Below, one piece after another: positions 1 to 8,580 of a stretch of 64,000 nucleotides of DNA. The position numbers were made by a program, and so were the translations under genes. Positions within the stretch are counted from its first letter, which is position 1. The number at the start of each line of letters is the position of its first letter. This DNA comes from CAVTRI01 sp963737075 (GTDB lineage: Bacteria; Actinomycetota; Acidimicrobiia; Acidimicrobiales; Palsa-688): positions 1,674,001 to 1,738,000 of the forward strand of contig CAVTRI010000002.1 of the NCBI GenBank assembly GCA_963737075.1. The letters run 5' to 3'. The notes beneath the pieces are model-generated. The model worked only from the letters and a program-made list of their open reading frames with translations. It did no database searches and had not been told where the DNA came from.

Positions 1-832
1 GATGCCGATTTCGGAGGAGGGTTTCACCGGAGCCGCCATTGGCGCCGCGATGACCGGCCTGCGGCCGATCGTCGACTACACGATCGCCAACCTGATGTAC
101 GTGGCGTGGGATCAGCTCGTCAACCACGCAGCGAAGAACCGGTACTTGTTCGGGGGTCAGGCCAGCCTTCCGATCGTCTTTCGCGCGGCCATGAAGTACG
201 CCAACGCGACAGCCGCCCAGCATTCCGACCGCCCATACCCGCAGCTGATGAACGTGCCCGGACTGAAGATCATCGTGCCCACCACTCCGGCAGACATGCT
301 CGGATTGTTGAAATCGGCGATCCGCGATGACGACCCGGTCGTGTGTTTTGAGCCGTTGTCGTTGTGGGGCGCCAAGGGCGAGGTGCCCGAGGGCGATCAT
401 CTCGTTCCCCTCGGGACAGCCGCATTGCGACGGGAAGGCGCCGACGTGACCGTGGTGGCGATCGGCGACGCTGTGCCGGCGGCGCTGCGCTCCGCTGACG
501 GGCTGGCCGAGGAGAGCATCGACGTCGAGGTCATCGACGCCCGGTCGCTCGTCCCGCTCGACAAGGCCGCCATCCTGGCCTCGGTCGAGAAGACAGGGCG
601 GTTGGTGGTGGCCGACCCGGCCCACAAGACGTGCAGCGCGGCGTCAGAAATCGCCGCCACCGTGGCCGAGGAGGGGTTCGCGAGCTTGCGGGCTCCTATC
701 GCCCGGGTCGTCGCACCGGACGTCCACCCCCCGTTCAGCCCAACCCTGGAGCGGCTGATGTACCCGACTCCGGAACGGATCACGTCTGCGGTGCACGCGG
801 TGGTGAAGGAGCTTGCATCGAGTGGCCACTGA
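1..832 (+). CDS. 2-oxoacid dehydrogenase E1 component, beta subunit (5' partial)
   Basis: The frame is open from the window edge, so the N-terminus is missing; about 276 residues remain. The protein begins in the conserved E1-beta stretch PISEEGFTGAAIGAA, whose Glu activates thiamine diphosphate in this family. The transketolase pyrimidine-binding domain and then the C-terminal transketolase domain (about residues 135-265) follow. With an alpha subunit, such proteins decarboxylate a 2-oxoacid or acetoin and pass the acyl group to a lipoyl domain. The stop overlaps the start of a lipoyl-domain gene, so the two are probably translationally coupled. The sequence does not say whether the substrate is pyruvate, acetoin or a branched 2-oxoacid. 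Confidence 0.9.
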   Translation, partial: MPISEEGFTGAAIGAAMTGLRPIVDYTIANLMYVAWDQLVNHAAKNRYLFGGQASLPIVFRAAMKYANATAAQHSDRPYPQLMNVPGLKIIVPTTPADMLGLLKSAIRDDDPVVCFEPLSLWGAKGEVPEGDHLVPLGTAALRREGADVTVVAIGDAVPAALRSADGLAEESIDVEVIDARSLVPLDKAAILASVEKTGRLVVADPAHKTCSAASEIAATVAEEGFASLRAPIARVVAPDVHPPFSPTLERLMYPTPERITSAVHAVVKELASSGH

Positions 833-1058
833 GGTGAATCTGCCCCAGTGGGGCATGGGAATGACCGAGGGAACGATCATCACGTGGCTCAAGAACGAGG
901 GCGATATCGTCACCGAGGATGAGGAGATCGCCGAGGTTGAGACGGAGAAGGTCACCAGCATGCTGATCGCGCCCGCGACCGGAACGCTGGCCAAGATCCT
1001 CGTACCCGTGGGGGAGACCGTCCCTGTGTTCACGCCCTTGGCGCTCATCGAACCATGA
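822..1058 (+). CDS. Free-standing lipoyl (biotinyl/lipoyl attachment) domain protein
   Basis: This 78-residue protein is one lipoyl domain and nothing else. The modified lysine should be K43 in the ETEKVTS motif. It would be the swinging arm accepting the acyl group from the upstream E1 enzyme. A normal E2 continues with a subunit-binding domain and a catalytic acyltransferase domain; both are absent here. I chose GTG 822 because AAGGAG lies 10 bases upstream; the TTG at 813 has no room for a ribosome site. The gene overlaps the E1-beta end by 11 bases and its TGA overlaps the next ATG. The acyltransferase must be encoded elsewhere or be unnecessary. Confidence 0.85.
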   Translation: MATEVNLPQWGMGMTEGTIITWLKNEGDIVTEDEEIAEVETEKVTSMLIAPATGTLAKILVPVGETVPVFTPLALIEP

Positions 1059-1918
1059 CAATCATGGAGGAGACCGAGGGGGCGACCTCTCGGAGACGCG
1101 TCGAGGGCAAGGTGGCCATCGTGACGGGAGGCGGTCAGGTCGACGGCCCGGGCATCGGCACCGGTAAGGCCTCCTCAATCCTCTTGGCCCGGCACGGCGC
1201 CCGCGTGGTACTCGTCGACCGGGAACCCGACCGTGCCGAGGTGACTCGCAAAGAGATCGAAGAAGCCGGAGGAACCGCGATCGTCGTCGACGGCGATGTC
1301 ACCAAAGCCGCTGACTGTGAACGGATGACCGAGTCGGCGCTGAAGGCCTTCGGTCGCCTGGACATTCTCGTCAACAACGTTGGCGTGTCGACGCCGGGCA
1401 GTGTGGTGAACATCAGCGAAGACACATGGGCCCAGATGCTCGACATCAACCTGAAGTCGGTCTACCTCGTGTCCAGGTTTGCGATCCCGGCGATGGAGGC
1501 CACCGGCGGAGGATCGATCGTCAACATTTCCTCCATCGGCGCGCTGCGCTCTATTGGTTTTGCGGCCTACTCGGCCGCCAAGGGCGGTCTCATTTCGCTG
1601 TCGAGGGAAATGGCCGCCCAGCACGGACGGCAGGGGATCCGCGTCAACGTCGTGGCGCCCGGCAGCGTCCAGACGCCCCGGACAAAGGGGGCCACCGAGA
1701 AGCTGGGCACGGACCTCGAAGCCGTCGCCCGCCGATCGCGCGCCGCCTTGCCCCTCGGGAAAACGACCCGGGGCACAGGTTGGGACATCGGGTACGCGGT
1801 GTTGTACTTCGCAAGCGACGAGTCGAGCTGGGTCACCGGACAGGTGCTCACGGTCGACGGAGGACAGTGCGCCACCGCTCCTGCCGTGGTGCTCGCCGAG
1901 ATCGAGATGGGCGGCTGA
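1055..1918 (+). CDS. SDR family oxidoreductase (long glycine-loop type)
   Basis: A 287-residue classical short-chain dehydrogenase/reductase. The cofactor loop is an unusual long form, GGGQVDGPGIGTGKA (residues 25-39), in place of the usual TGxxxGxG. NNVG, Ser159/160, Tyr172 and Lys176 (YSAAK) supply the structural and catalytic residues. The C-terminal VTGQVLTVDGG is typical of the family. It starts at ATG 1055, overlapping the lipoyl gene by four bases; ATG 1064 is an alternative. The same long loop recurs in the SDR at 27978-28820, so the two are probably paralogues. The substrate is unknown; a hydroxyacyl or alcohol intermediate of the local pathway is likely. Confidence 0.9.
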   Translation: MTIMEETEGATSRRRVEGKVAIVTGGGQVDGPGIGTGKASSILLARHGARVVLVDREPDRAEVTRKEIEEAGGTAIVVDGDVTKAADCERMTESALKAFGRLDILVNNVGVSTPGSVVNISEDTWAQMLDINLKSVYLVSRFAIPAMEATGGGSIVNISSIGALRSIGFAAYSAAKGGLISLSREMAAQHGRQGIRVNVVAPGSVQTPRTKGATEKLGTDLEAVARRSRAALPLGKTTRGTGWDIGYAVLYFASDESSWVTGQVLTVDGGQCATAPAVVLAEIEMGG

Positions 1919-1920
1919 CC

Positions 1921-2697
1921 GTGAGTCGCGTCGCCATCGTGACTGGCAGCGGGCGGGGGATCGGGAAGGGATACGCCCGGGCGCTGGCCGCCCAGGATTA
2001 CCGGGTCGTGATCGCGGATCTGATGGAGGACAATGCTAAGCAGACGGCCGACGAGATCGTCGCCGCTGGCGGGACGGCTATGGCCGTGCGCGTCGACGTG
2101 AGTGACATGGACAGCGTTGCCGACATGGTGAGCGCCACGACCGCGCAGTTCGGGACGGTGGACGTCCTGATCAACAACGCGGCCCTCTTCGGTGCGGACA
2201 TCGAGTTCAACCCCACGGGGTGGGACCCTCTCGAGGGATCCCTCGACCAGTACCGGCGGGCGATGTCGGTCAACGTCGACAGCATTGTCTACTGCAGTCG
2301 GGCGGTCGCTCCGATCATGAAGGCCAACGGCTGGGGTCGCATCGTCAATCAATCCTCGGCGGGGATCTACTACGACATTGGCAACCTGTACTCGATGTCC
2401 AAGCTGGCTGTCGTCTCCCTCACCCGAATGTACGCCCGGGCCCTGGCCCGATCGGGTGTGACGGTGAACGCCCTCGCCCCCGGCATGACGGAAACGGAGG
2501 CGATCCTGCACCGGTTCCCCGACGACGAGAGCGGACGAGCGTACATGGCTCGCTTCGCCGGGGAGAACATACCGATGGGCCGTCCTGCCGCGGTAGAAGA
2601 CCTGTTTGGCGCCCTGCTCTTTCTCGTGTCGGACGCCAGTTCGTACGTCACCGGCCAGAACTTGTCGGTCGACGGGGGTTGGTTGAGCCGGATTTGA
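1921..2697 (+). CDS. SDR family oxidoreductase
   Basis: A 258-residue classical SDR with TGSGRGIGKG near residues 8-17, NNAA at 85-88, Ser146 and the YSMSK catalytic Tyr157/Lys161. It ends with the usual VDGGW segment. It starts at GTG 1921, two bases after the preceding SDR stop, so it belongs to the same operon as the E1-beta, lipoyl and first SDR genes. It would oxidise or reduce a secondary alcohol or ketone with NAD(P). It is the last plus-strand gene before a convergent SDR, and no terminator hairpin is visible in the 13-base gap. Confidence 0.9.
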   Translation: MSRVAIVTGSGRGIGKGYARALAAQDYRVVIADLMEDNAKQTADEIVAAGGTAMAVRVDVSDMDSVADMVSATTAQFGTVDVLINNAALFGADIEFNPTGWDPLEGSLDQYRRAMSVNVDSIVYCSRAVAPIMKANGWGRIVNQSSAGIYYDIGNLYSMSKLAVVSLTRMYARALARSGVTVNALAPGMTETEAILHRFPDDESGRAYMARFAGENIPMGRPAAVEDLFGALLFLVSDASSYVTGQNLSVDGGWLSRI

Positions 2698-2710
2698 CAC
2701 AACCGGACAG

Positions 2711-3500
2711 TTAGCGTTCGCTGGCGCCCAGGCCGTGGTAGGGGAAGCTGGCGCTGATTCCACCGTCGACAAACAGCATCTGCCCGCTCACGTGTTGGGA
2801 CATCGGCGACGCGAAGTACAAGATCGCCCGCGCGATGTCCTCGGGCGTACCGAGCTTGCGCAGCGGCGTCATGTTCGTGAAGGAGGCGCGCGAGGCCTCG
2901 GGCATGGCGGCCTGCGCCTCTTTCGTCAGGGTCACCCCGGGTGACACCGCGTTGACCCGGATGCCCGCCGGCCCACACTCCAGCGCCAGCGTCTTGGTCA
3001 GGCTGATGAGACCGGCCTTGGCCGCACCGTACGCGGACTGGTTCGGGGAGCCGAACGCTCCCGCGATCGACGCCACGTTGACGACGGCGCCGCCCCCGGC
3101 CGCCTTCATCGTGGGGATGACGGCGCGGCAGAATCCAGAAGACATAACGCAGGTTCAAATGCACGATCGCGTCCCAGGTTTCTGTGGGCCACTCCTCCAG
3201 CGGCCTCCACGGAGCGTGCCGCGACATCCCACCGGCCACGTTGGCGACAATGTCGATCCCGCCACATTCGGAGAGTGCCCGTTCGACGGCGCCGGCGCAT
3301 TCCTTCTCCTCTCGGAGGTCGGCCACTACAGCAACGCCTTTGCCACCGGCGGAGACGATGCCGGCCGCCACGCGTTCGGCGCCCTCGCGGTCGTGGTCGA
3401 CCACCGCCACCGAGGCACCGGCGGCGGCAAGGATGCGTGACGTCGCTTCGCCGATCCCACCCCCGCCGCCGGCGACCAGCCCGACTCGCCCTTCAAGCAT
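2711..3500 (-). CDS. SDR family oxidoreductase (frameshifted)
   Basis: Two overlapping minus-strand frames together make one SDR of 262 residues. The first gives MLEGRVGLVAGGGGGIGEA through HLNLRYVFW. The second resumes at CRAVIPTMKAAGGG, carries the catalytic YGAAK and ends in VDGG. The join needs one base removed at 3131-3135, where the plus strand reads GAATC; GATC would restore YVFWICRAVIP. This is the same error type seen in three other genes of the window, so I think the gene is intact in the organism. ATG 3500 is preferred because it sits directly before the Rossmann strand; an upstream ATG at 3551 is possible. It is divergent from the flavoprotein at 3632. Confidence 0.75.
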
Positions 3501-3562
3501 TCCACGATCGGGAAGCCAGCCGTTCCAGTCATTCGACCCTTGCCAGACCATGCCTTGACAGT

Positions 3563-3576
3563 AGTGAGCGTTCACC
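3563..3576. promoter_or_regulatory. Candidate TetR-type operator in divergent intergenic region
   Basis: AGTGAGCGTTCACC lies between the divergent SDR (start 3500) and flavoprotein (start 3632). The GTGA/TCAC arms flank a GCGT centre. It sits just after a plus-strand TTGACA (3555-3560), where a repressor would block polymerase. Similar palindromes occur at 19395, 27937 and 28884. The matching -10 box is poor, so the promoter itself is less certain than the palindrome. Confidence 0.45.
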
Positions 3577-3631
3577 CATACGTTTGTCAGCGTCGACTCG
3601 TAGACGTGCACGACGGCCGCCGGGGGGCTCG

Positions 3632-5339
3632 ATGCCTGATTGGGATTACACAGCCGACGCCGTCATCGTCGGTAGCGGCGGCGGGGGATTGTGCGCGGCG
3701 GTCGTGGCCAGGTCACGCGGCCTGGACGTGCTCGTTCTGGAGAAGACGGAGTTCGTCGGCGGGTCCACGGCGATGTCCGGCGGCGGCGTGTGGATCCCGA
3801 AGAACCCGCTCATGGCGGAGGCGGGGATCTCAGACTCGGAAGCCGACGCGCTCGCCTACTTCGATGCCATCGTCGGCAACGCCGGACCAGCGTCGTCGAC
3901 GGCCCGGCGGCGGGCCTACGTCACCAACGGGCCGCGCCTGATCGACTTCCTCCAGGCGCAGGGGATTCGCTTTCGCTACGCGGACGGCTACGCCGACTAC
4001 TACACGGACGCCGCAGGGGCCAACGAGCACGGGCGGACGCTCGAGGCCGTGCCGTTCGATGTTCATCTGTTGGGGCCGTGGGAGCGGAGGCTTCGGCCCG
4101 GCATGACTGCGGGTCTCGGCCTCGTCGGCTACTCCACCGAGTTGACGTTGCTCTCCTACTACAACCGCAGCCTGCAGCGCTCCTTTATTGGCGCCAGGGT
4201 CCTGGGCCGCACGGCGGCCGGCAAGGCGCAGGGAAAGGCGCTGGTCAGCAACGGCGCGGCGCTCGTGGGTTGGCTCCTCCGGGCGGCGCTCGAGCGCGGC
4301 GCCCAGATATGGACCGAGACGCCGCTGCGTGATCTCATCGTCGAGGATGGCGCCGTGGTGGGAGCAGTCGTGAGGCGGGATGGCAAGGACCTGCGTGTCT
4401 CGGCTCGCCACGGTGTCCTGTTGGCTGCCGGGGGCTTCTCGCGCAACAGCGATATGCGGGCACGTTATGGCGGCCACCAGGCGAAAACCGCGGCATGGTC
4501 GCTGGCCAATCCGGGTGACACGGGCGAGGTCATGGAGATGGCCATGGTCCGCGGCGCGGCGACCGACCTGCTCGACGAGGCGATCTGGGGGCCGATGCCG
4601 CTCATGCCGGACGGCAGCCCGCCGCCATACGCGTCCCGGCGGATGTTGGCCCTCGGCCGCGCCCGCTGGCGGCCGGGATCGATCATCGTGGACTCGACGG
4701 GGCGGCGGTTCGCCAACGAGGCGATGTCGTACATGGAGCTCGGGCAGCGAATGTTCGCTCGCAACCGGGAGGTGGGAGCCATTCCCAGCTGGCTCGTCTT
4801 CGACGACGCGTTCCGCCGGCGCTGCCTCTTCGGCGTGCTCCCGGGCCAGCTGCCGGAGCAGTGGATCCGCGACGGTTTCGTCAAGCGAGCCGGCACGCTC
4901 GAGGATTCTCGCAGTCCAGTGCGACATCGACGCCAAGGGACTCGACAAGACGGTCGAGGAGTTCAACGAGCATGCCAGGACCGGCGTCGACGCCGACTTC
5001 CACCGCGGCGAGCGCGCGTACGACCGGTTCATGGGTGATCCGAGGCACCGGCCCAACAACTGCCTCGCCCCGCTTGATCGAGCGCCGTTCTACGCGGTGG
5101 CGCAGTATCCCTGCGATTTTGGAACGTCCGGCGGCCTGCTCACCGACGACCGCGCCCGGGTCCTCACCGACGCCCGGGCGCCGATCCCCGGGCTGTACGC
5201 GACCGGGAACGTCACGGCGAGCGTCATGGGTCGCCACTATCTGGGTGCTGGGTCCAGCATCGGTCCGACGTGCATCTTCGGCTACATCGCCATGCATGAC
5301 ATCGCAGACCGTGCCGACGCCCCCGTCGGCCGAGACTGA
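3632..5339 (+). CDS. FAD-dependent oxidoreductase, 3-ketosteroid Delta1-dehydrogenase-like (frameshifted)
   Basis: The protein opens with a dinucleotide-binding loop, VIVGSGGGGLCAA (about residues 12-24), and the GGSTAMSGGGVW segment typical of the fumarate reductase/KstD flavoprotein group. The C-terminus carries PIPGLYATGNVTAS and GAGSSIGPT, the family's FAD-contacting tail. The reading frame breaks at 4905-4908: the sequence reads GAGGATTCTCGC where GAGGATCTCGC would restore TLEDLAVQCDID and yield 568 residues, normal for KstD-like enzymes. I infer an extra T. The family inserts double bonds next to a ketone in steroid-like rings, but the substrate here is not proven. The hydrolase at 5352 follows in the same operon. 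Confidence 0.8.
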
Positions 5340-5351
5340 ACGGGAGGCATC

Positions 5352-6200
5352 ATGCCGTTCGTGGACGTGCGCGGCGTTCGCGTGTTTTTCACCGACGATG
5401 GCGCCGGGGACCCGCCGATGATCTTCATCCACGGGTTCTCGTGCGATTCGCACGACTGGTCCTGGCAGCTCCCCCACTTCGAAGCCACCCATCGGATCAT
5501 CGCCGTCGACCTGCGTGGCCACGGTCGCTCGAGCGTCCCCGCAGGTGGGTACGACGTGCTGTCGTTCGCCGCGGACGTGATCGGCTTGCTGGAACACCTC
5601 GCGATCGAACCGGTCGTCGTCGTCGGGCATTCGCTCGGAGGCGCCATCGCGGCGTCGATAGCGGTCGAGCGACCGGACCTCGTGACCGCGGTGGTGGCCA
5701 TTGACCCCGGCCACCTGTTTCCCGATGAGGCGGGCCCCATGCTGGCGACGTTTTTCTCGGCGTACGAGCGGGACGACCCGGTAAAGGTGGCGCAGGCCGC
5801 TTTCGATCAAACCTTGCACACGGCGGCCACCCCAGCCGCCCTCGCGACCTGGCACAACCGACGGGTCGCCGGTCTGCCTGCGCACGTGATCCGCGAGACG
5901 ATGCGGGGGCTCATCGGAGGAGAAAAGCCGTTCATCCTTCGGGCCACCTCGGAACCCTATCTCGCTCGCGTCCGCTGTCCGGTCCTGTCCTTTTACGTCG
6001 ATCCCGCCCGAGCTGCGCTTGCCGACAAGGTCTTCCCCCCACCCTCAAAGACGGTGTGCCTGGAAGCTGCCGGCCATTGGCTTCACCAGGAGCGGCCGGC
6101 AGAGGTGAACGGGATCATCGACACCTGGCTTGCCGGGCTCGGAGGAGGCCTTGACGGCGCAAGCATGACAACAGAAAGGAGCGAACATGGGCAAGCTTGA
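5352..6200 (+). CDS. Alpha/beta hydrolase
   Basis: A 282-residue alpha/beta hydrolase with oxyanion-region HGFS (27-30), DLRGHGRS, nucleophile elbow GHSLGG (Ser94), an acidic residue in the SFYVDPAR strand and the C-terminal AAGHWLHQERP histidine. GGGAGGC precedes the ATG. The family cleaves esters, lactones or carbon-carbon bonds such as ring-fission products. Position directly after a KstD-like flavoprotein would suit a ring-fission (meta-cleavage-type) hydrolase, but that is inference. Its 3' end overlaps the next SDR by 14 bases, so they are co-translated. Confidence 0.88.
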   Translation: MPFVDVRGVRVFFTDDGAGDPPMIFIHGFSCDSHDWSWQLPHFEATHRIIAVDLRGHGRSSVPAGGYDVLSFAADVIGLLEHLAIEPVVVVGHSLGGAIAASIAVERPDLVTAVVAIDPGHLFPDEAGPMLATFFSAYERDDPVKVAQAAFDQTLHTAATPAALATWHNRRVAGLPAHVIRETMRGLIGGEKPFILRATSEPYLARVRCPVLSFYVDPARAALADKVFPPPSKTVCLEAAGHWLHQERPAEVNGIIDTWLAGLGGGLDGASMTTERSEHGQA

Positions 6201-7002
6201 CGGGAAGGTGGCGTTCATCACCGGAGTGGCTCGTGGCCAGGGTCGCAGCCATGCGGTGCGGCTGGCTCAGGAGGGAGCCGACATCATCGGAGTCGACATC
6301 TGCACACAGATTGCGACGGTGCCCTACCCGATGTCGATGCCGGAAGACCTGGAGCAGACCGTGAAGGAGGTCGAGGCGGAAGGGCGGCGGATCTTCGCCC
6401 GGCAAGCAGACGTTCGACATGTGCCGGCCTTGCGCAAAGCCCTCGAGGAGGGGACCGCCCAACTCGGGCCGGTCGACATCGTGCTCGCGAACGCCGGGAT
6501 CGGGCCCGTCTCTCCCGAACCTACCGATCAAGACTGGCTCGACGTGATCGACGTCAACCTCACCGGCGTGTACAACACCGTTCGAGTGGCCATACCCTCG
6601 ATGATCGAAGCTGGACGAGGTGGAGCGATCGTCTTGACGAGCTCAACCGGCGGTCTCATCGGGGTGGCGTCGAATGCGCCCGGGATGCTGGGCTACACCG
6701 CGGCCAAGCACGGAGTCATCGGCCTGATGCGGTCGTGGGCCAACTACCTCGCGCCCCACAACATCCGGGTCAACAGCGTCGCTCCCACCGGTGTGCGCAC
6801 CCCGATGACGGTGAACGAGCACCTCGCCGACCTGATGGAGCGGGAGCCCGGCATCGCCCAGGGCATGACCAACGCGCTACCCGTCGACATGGTGGAGGCG
6901 ATCGACATCTCCAATGCCATCATGTGGCTGGTCTCTGACGACGCCCGTTATGTGACCGGGATTACCCTTCCCGTCGACGCCGGCATGCTCAACAAGAGAT
7001 AG
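6187..7002 (+). CDS. Mycofactocin-coupled SDR family oxidoreductase
   Basis: A 271-residue SDR whose N-terminus, LDGKVAFITGVARGQGRSHA (residues 4-23), matches the signature of the mycofactocin-dependent SDR subfamily (TIGR03971). Those enzymes hold a non-exchangeable nicotinamide and pass electrons to the peptide-derived cofactor mycofactocin. There is an insertion at about residues 40-60 between beta2 and alpha3, as is usual for the subfamily. Catalytic residues are Ser152/153, Tyr170 and Lys174 (YTAAK). AAAGGAG precedes the ATG. No mycofactocin biosynthesis genes are in the window, so the cofactor genes would lie elsewhere. Alcohol oxidation is the likely role. Confidence 0.85.
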   Translation: MGKLDGKVAFITGVARGQGRSHAVRLAQEGADIIGVDICTQIATVPYPMSMPEDLEQTVKEVEAEGRRIFARQADVRHVPALRKALEEGTAQLGPVDIVLANAGIGPVSPEPTDQDWLDVIDVNLTGVYNTVRVAIPSMIEAGRGGAIVLTSSTGGLIGVASNAPGMLGYTAAKHGVIGLMRSWANYLAPHNIRVNSVAPTGVRTPMTVNEHLADLMEREPGIAQGMTNALPVDMVEAIDISNAIMWLVSDDARYVTGITLPVDAGMLNKR

Positions 7003-7040
7003 CGGGAGGGAATTGTTGGCGAGGAGGGCGAACTGCTCCT

Positions 7041-7157
7041 GCCGATTCCCCCCGCATCGACTTCGCCACCGCGCTCAATATCTTCGGGGCCACCGGGATG
7101 ACCGCCTATTTTGGCCTCCCGGAGGTCGGCGCCATCAAGCCCGGCGCCGTCGGGTGA
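7041..7157 (+). pseudogene. Remnant of an MDR/quinone-reductase-like gene
   Basis: Between the SDR and the molybdenum hydroxylase genes, one frame reads RIDFATALNIFGATGMTAYF then GLPEVGAIKPGA before a TGA at 7155. This is the conserved central stretch of medium-chain NADP-dependent oxidoreductases (curcumin/leukotriene B4 reductase type, typically LGVLGMPGLTAYFGL). Neither the N-terminal GroES-like domain nor the Rossmann domain follows. No start codon or ribosome site belongs to it. I read it as a decayed fragment, the only content of the 232-base gap. Confidence 0.5.
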
Positions 7158-7234
7158 GCTCGGGCTCCGCCAGAGGCGTATGCGTACGCTGGCGGCTACA
7201 TTGATCCCGCTGGCCGAGCCGGAAAGGGTGAGAC

Positions 7235-8107
7235 GTGAAACCGCCGCCGTTCGAGTACTTCGCTCCCCGATCGCGAGACGAGGCGCTGTCGCTGCTGGCT
7301 GAGCACGAGGACGCGAAGGTGCTCGCCGGTGGGCAGAGTCTCGTGCCTCTGCTGGCGCTGCGCCTGGCTCGTCCGTCGGCCCTGATCGACCTGGGGGCGG
7401 TGCCAGGACTGGACCACATCCGCCGGGAAAACGGCCATGTCGCCGTGGGCGCGATGACCCGGGAGCGGGTGGCTGAACGCTCCCGCGTCATCATCTCCGA
7501 CGTCCCCCTCCTTGCCGATGCCCTCCCGATGGTCGGCCATGTGGCGATCCGTAACCGGGGCACGATCGGCGGAAGCGCCGCGCACGCGGACCCGTCGGCG
7601 GAGATTCCCGCGGTCGCCTTGGCGTTGGATGCGGAGCTGGTCGCCGTCAGCGCCCGCGGCGGTGAACGGACGATATCGGCGGATGAGTTCTTCCAAAGCT
7701 TTCTGACGACGGCGCTCCAGCCCGACGAGCTGTTGGTCGAGATACGGTTCCCCCTAATGGGGGAGGGCACAGGCGTAGCGTTCGAAGAAACTGCCCGCCG
7801 GCATGGCGACTTTGCCATGGTCGGAGCGGCGGCGGCCGTCCGGGTCGTCGACGGGACCTTCACCGACGTTCGACTTTCCCTTATTGGTGTCTCGGACACA
7901 CCGGTGCGATGTCGTGAAGCGGAGCAGGCACTCGCCGGCACCCCGTTTGCGCCTGCGGCCGTGGAGGACGCGGCCGAGCTTGCGAGCCGCACGCTCACAC
8001 CGCCCAGCGATCTGCACGCCACCAGCGCGTACCGGAAGCACCTGGCGAGGGTGCTGCTCCGGAGGGCCATCACCCGGGCGTCGTCACGGATGGAGAGGAA
8101 CCAGTGA
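7235..8107 (+). CDS. Molybdenum hydroxylase family, FAD-binding medium subunit
   Basis: A 290-residue CoxM/XdhB-type flavoprotein subunit. The two FAD motifs are present: AGGQSL (about 31-36) and TIGGSAAHADPSAE (about 109-122). The C-terminal CO-dehydrogenase flavoprotein domain follows. In the heterotrimer it takes electrons from the iron-sulfur subunit to an external acceptor. It starts at GTG 7235 and overlaps the next gene through GTGA at 8104. Together with the next two genes this is a complete M-S-L set, oxidising an aldehyde, N-heterocycle or similar carbon with water as oxygen donor. Confidence 0.93.
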   Translation: MKPPPFEYFAPRSRDEALSLLAEHEDAKVLAGGQSLVPLLALRLARPSALIDLGAVPGLDHIRRENGHVAVGAMTRERVAERSRVIISDVPLLADALPMVGHVAIRNRGTIGGSAAHADPSAEIPAVALALDAELVAVSARGGERTISADEFFQSFLTTALQPDELLVEIRFPLMGEGTGVAFEETARRHGDFAMVGAAAAVRVVDGTFTDVRLSLIGVSDTPVRCREAEQALAGTPFAPAAVEDAAELASRTLTPPSDLHATSAYRKHLARVLLRRAITRASSRMERNQ

Positions 8108-8580
8108 GCGACCGAATCGACGTCCGTCTCAACGTCAACGGGGAGGAGCGGACTGCCAACGTGGAAGTCCGCCGCACCCTGGCCGACATGTTGCGCGATG
8201 ACCTCGGTCTCACCGGTACGCATCTCGGCTGCGAGCACGGGGTGTGCGGTGCCTGCACGGTGCTCATCGACGGCAAGTCCGCCCGATCGTGCCTGACGCT
8301 CGCCGCCCAGGTTCGCGGGGCCGAGATCACCACCATCGAAGGACTGGCCGACGGCGACGGCTTGAGCCCTCTCCAGGAGGCCATGAGGGACAATCACGCA
8401 TTCCAGTGCGGCTTTTGCACCCCTGGGTTCCTGATGCAGATCACCGAGCTCCTCCAGGAGGGTGGGATCTCCAGTGAAACGGATGTCCGCGAGGCGCTGT
8501 CGGGCAACATCTGCCGCTGCACCGGATACGAGTCCATCATCAACGGAGTGCTCGCGGCTATGTCGCAAGGAGGAAACTAG
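8104..8580 (+). CDS. Molybdenum hydroxylase family, 2Fe-2S small subunit
   Basis: 158 residues with both iron-sulfur clusters of the family. The ferredoxin-type cluster uses Cys43, Cys48, Cys51 and Cys63 (CEHGVCGAC...C). The second uses Cys102, Cys105, Cys137 and Cys139 (CGFCTPG and CRCTGY). It carries electrons from the molybdenum site in the large subunit to FAD in the medium subunit. It starts at GTG 8104 inside the end of the preceding gene and stops at 8580, overlapping the large subunit start. No Tat or Sec signal is visible, so the complex is cytoplasmic. Confidence 0.95.
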   Translation: MSDRIDVRLNVNGEERTANVEVRRTLADMLRDDLGLTGTHLGCEHGVCGACTVLIDGKSARSCLTLAAQVRGAEITTIEGLADGDGLSPLQEAMRDNHAFQCGFCTPGFLMQITELLQEGGISSETDVREALSGNICRCTGYESIINGVLAAMSQGGN

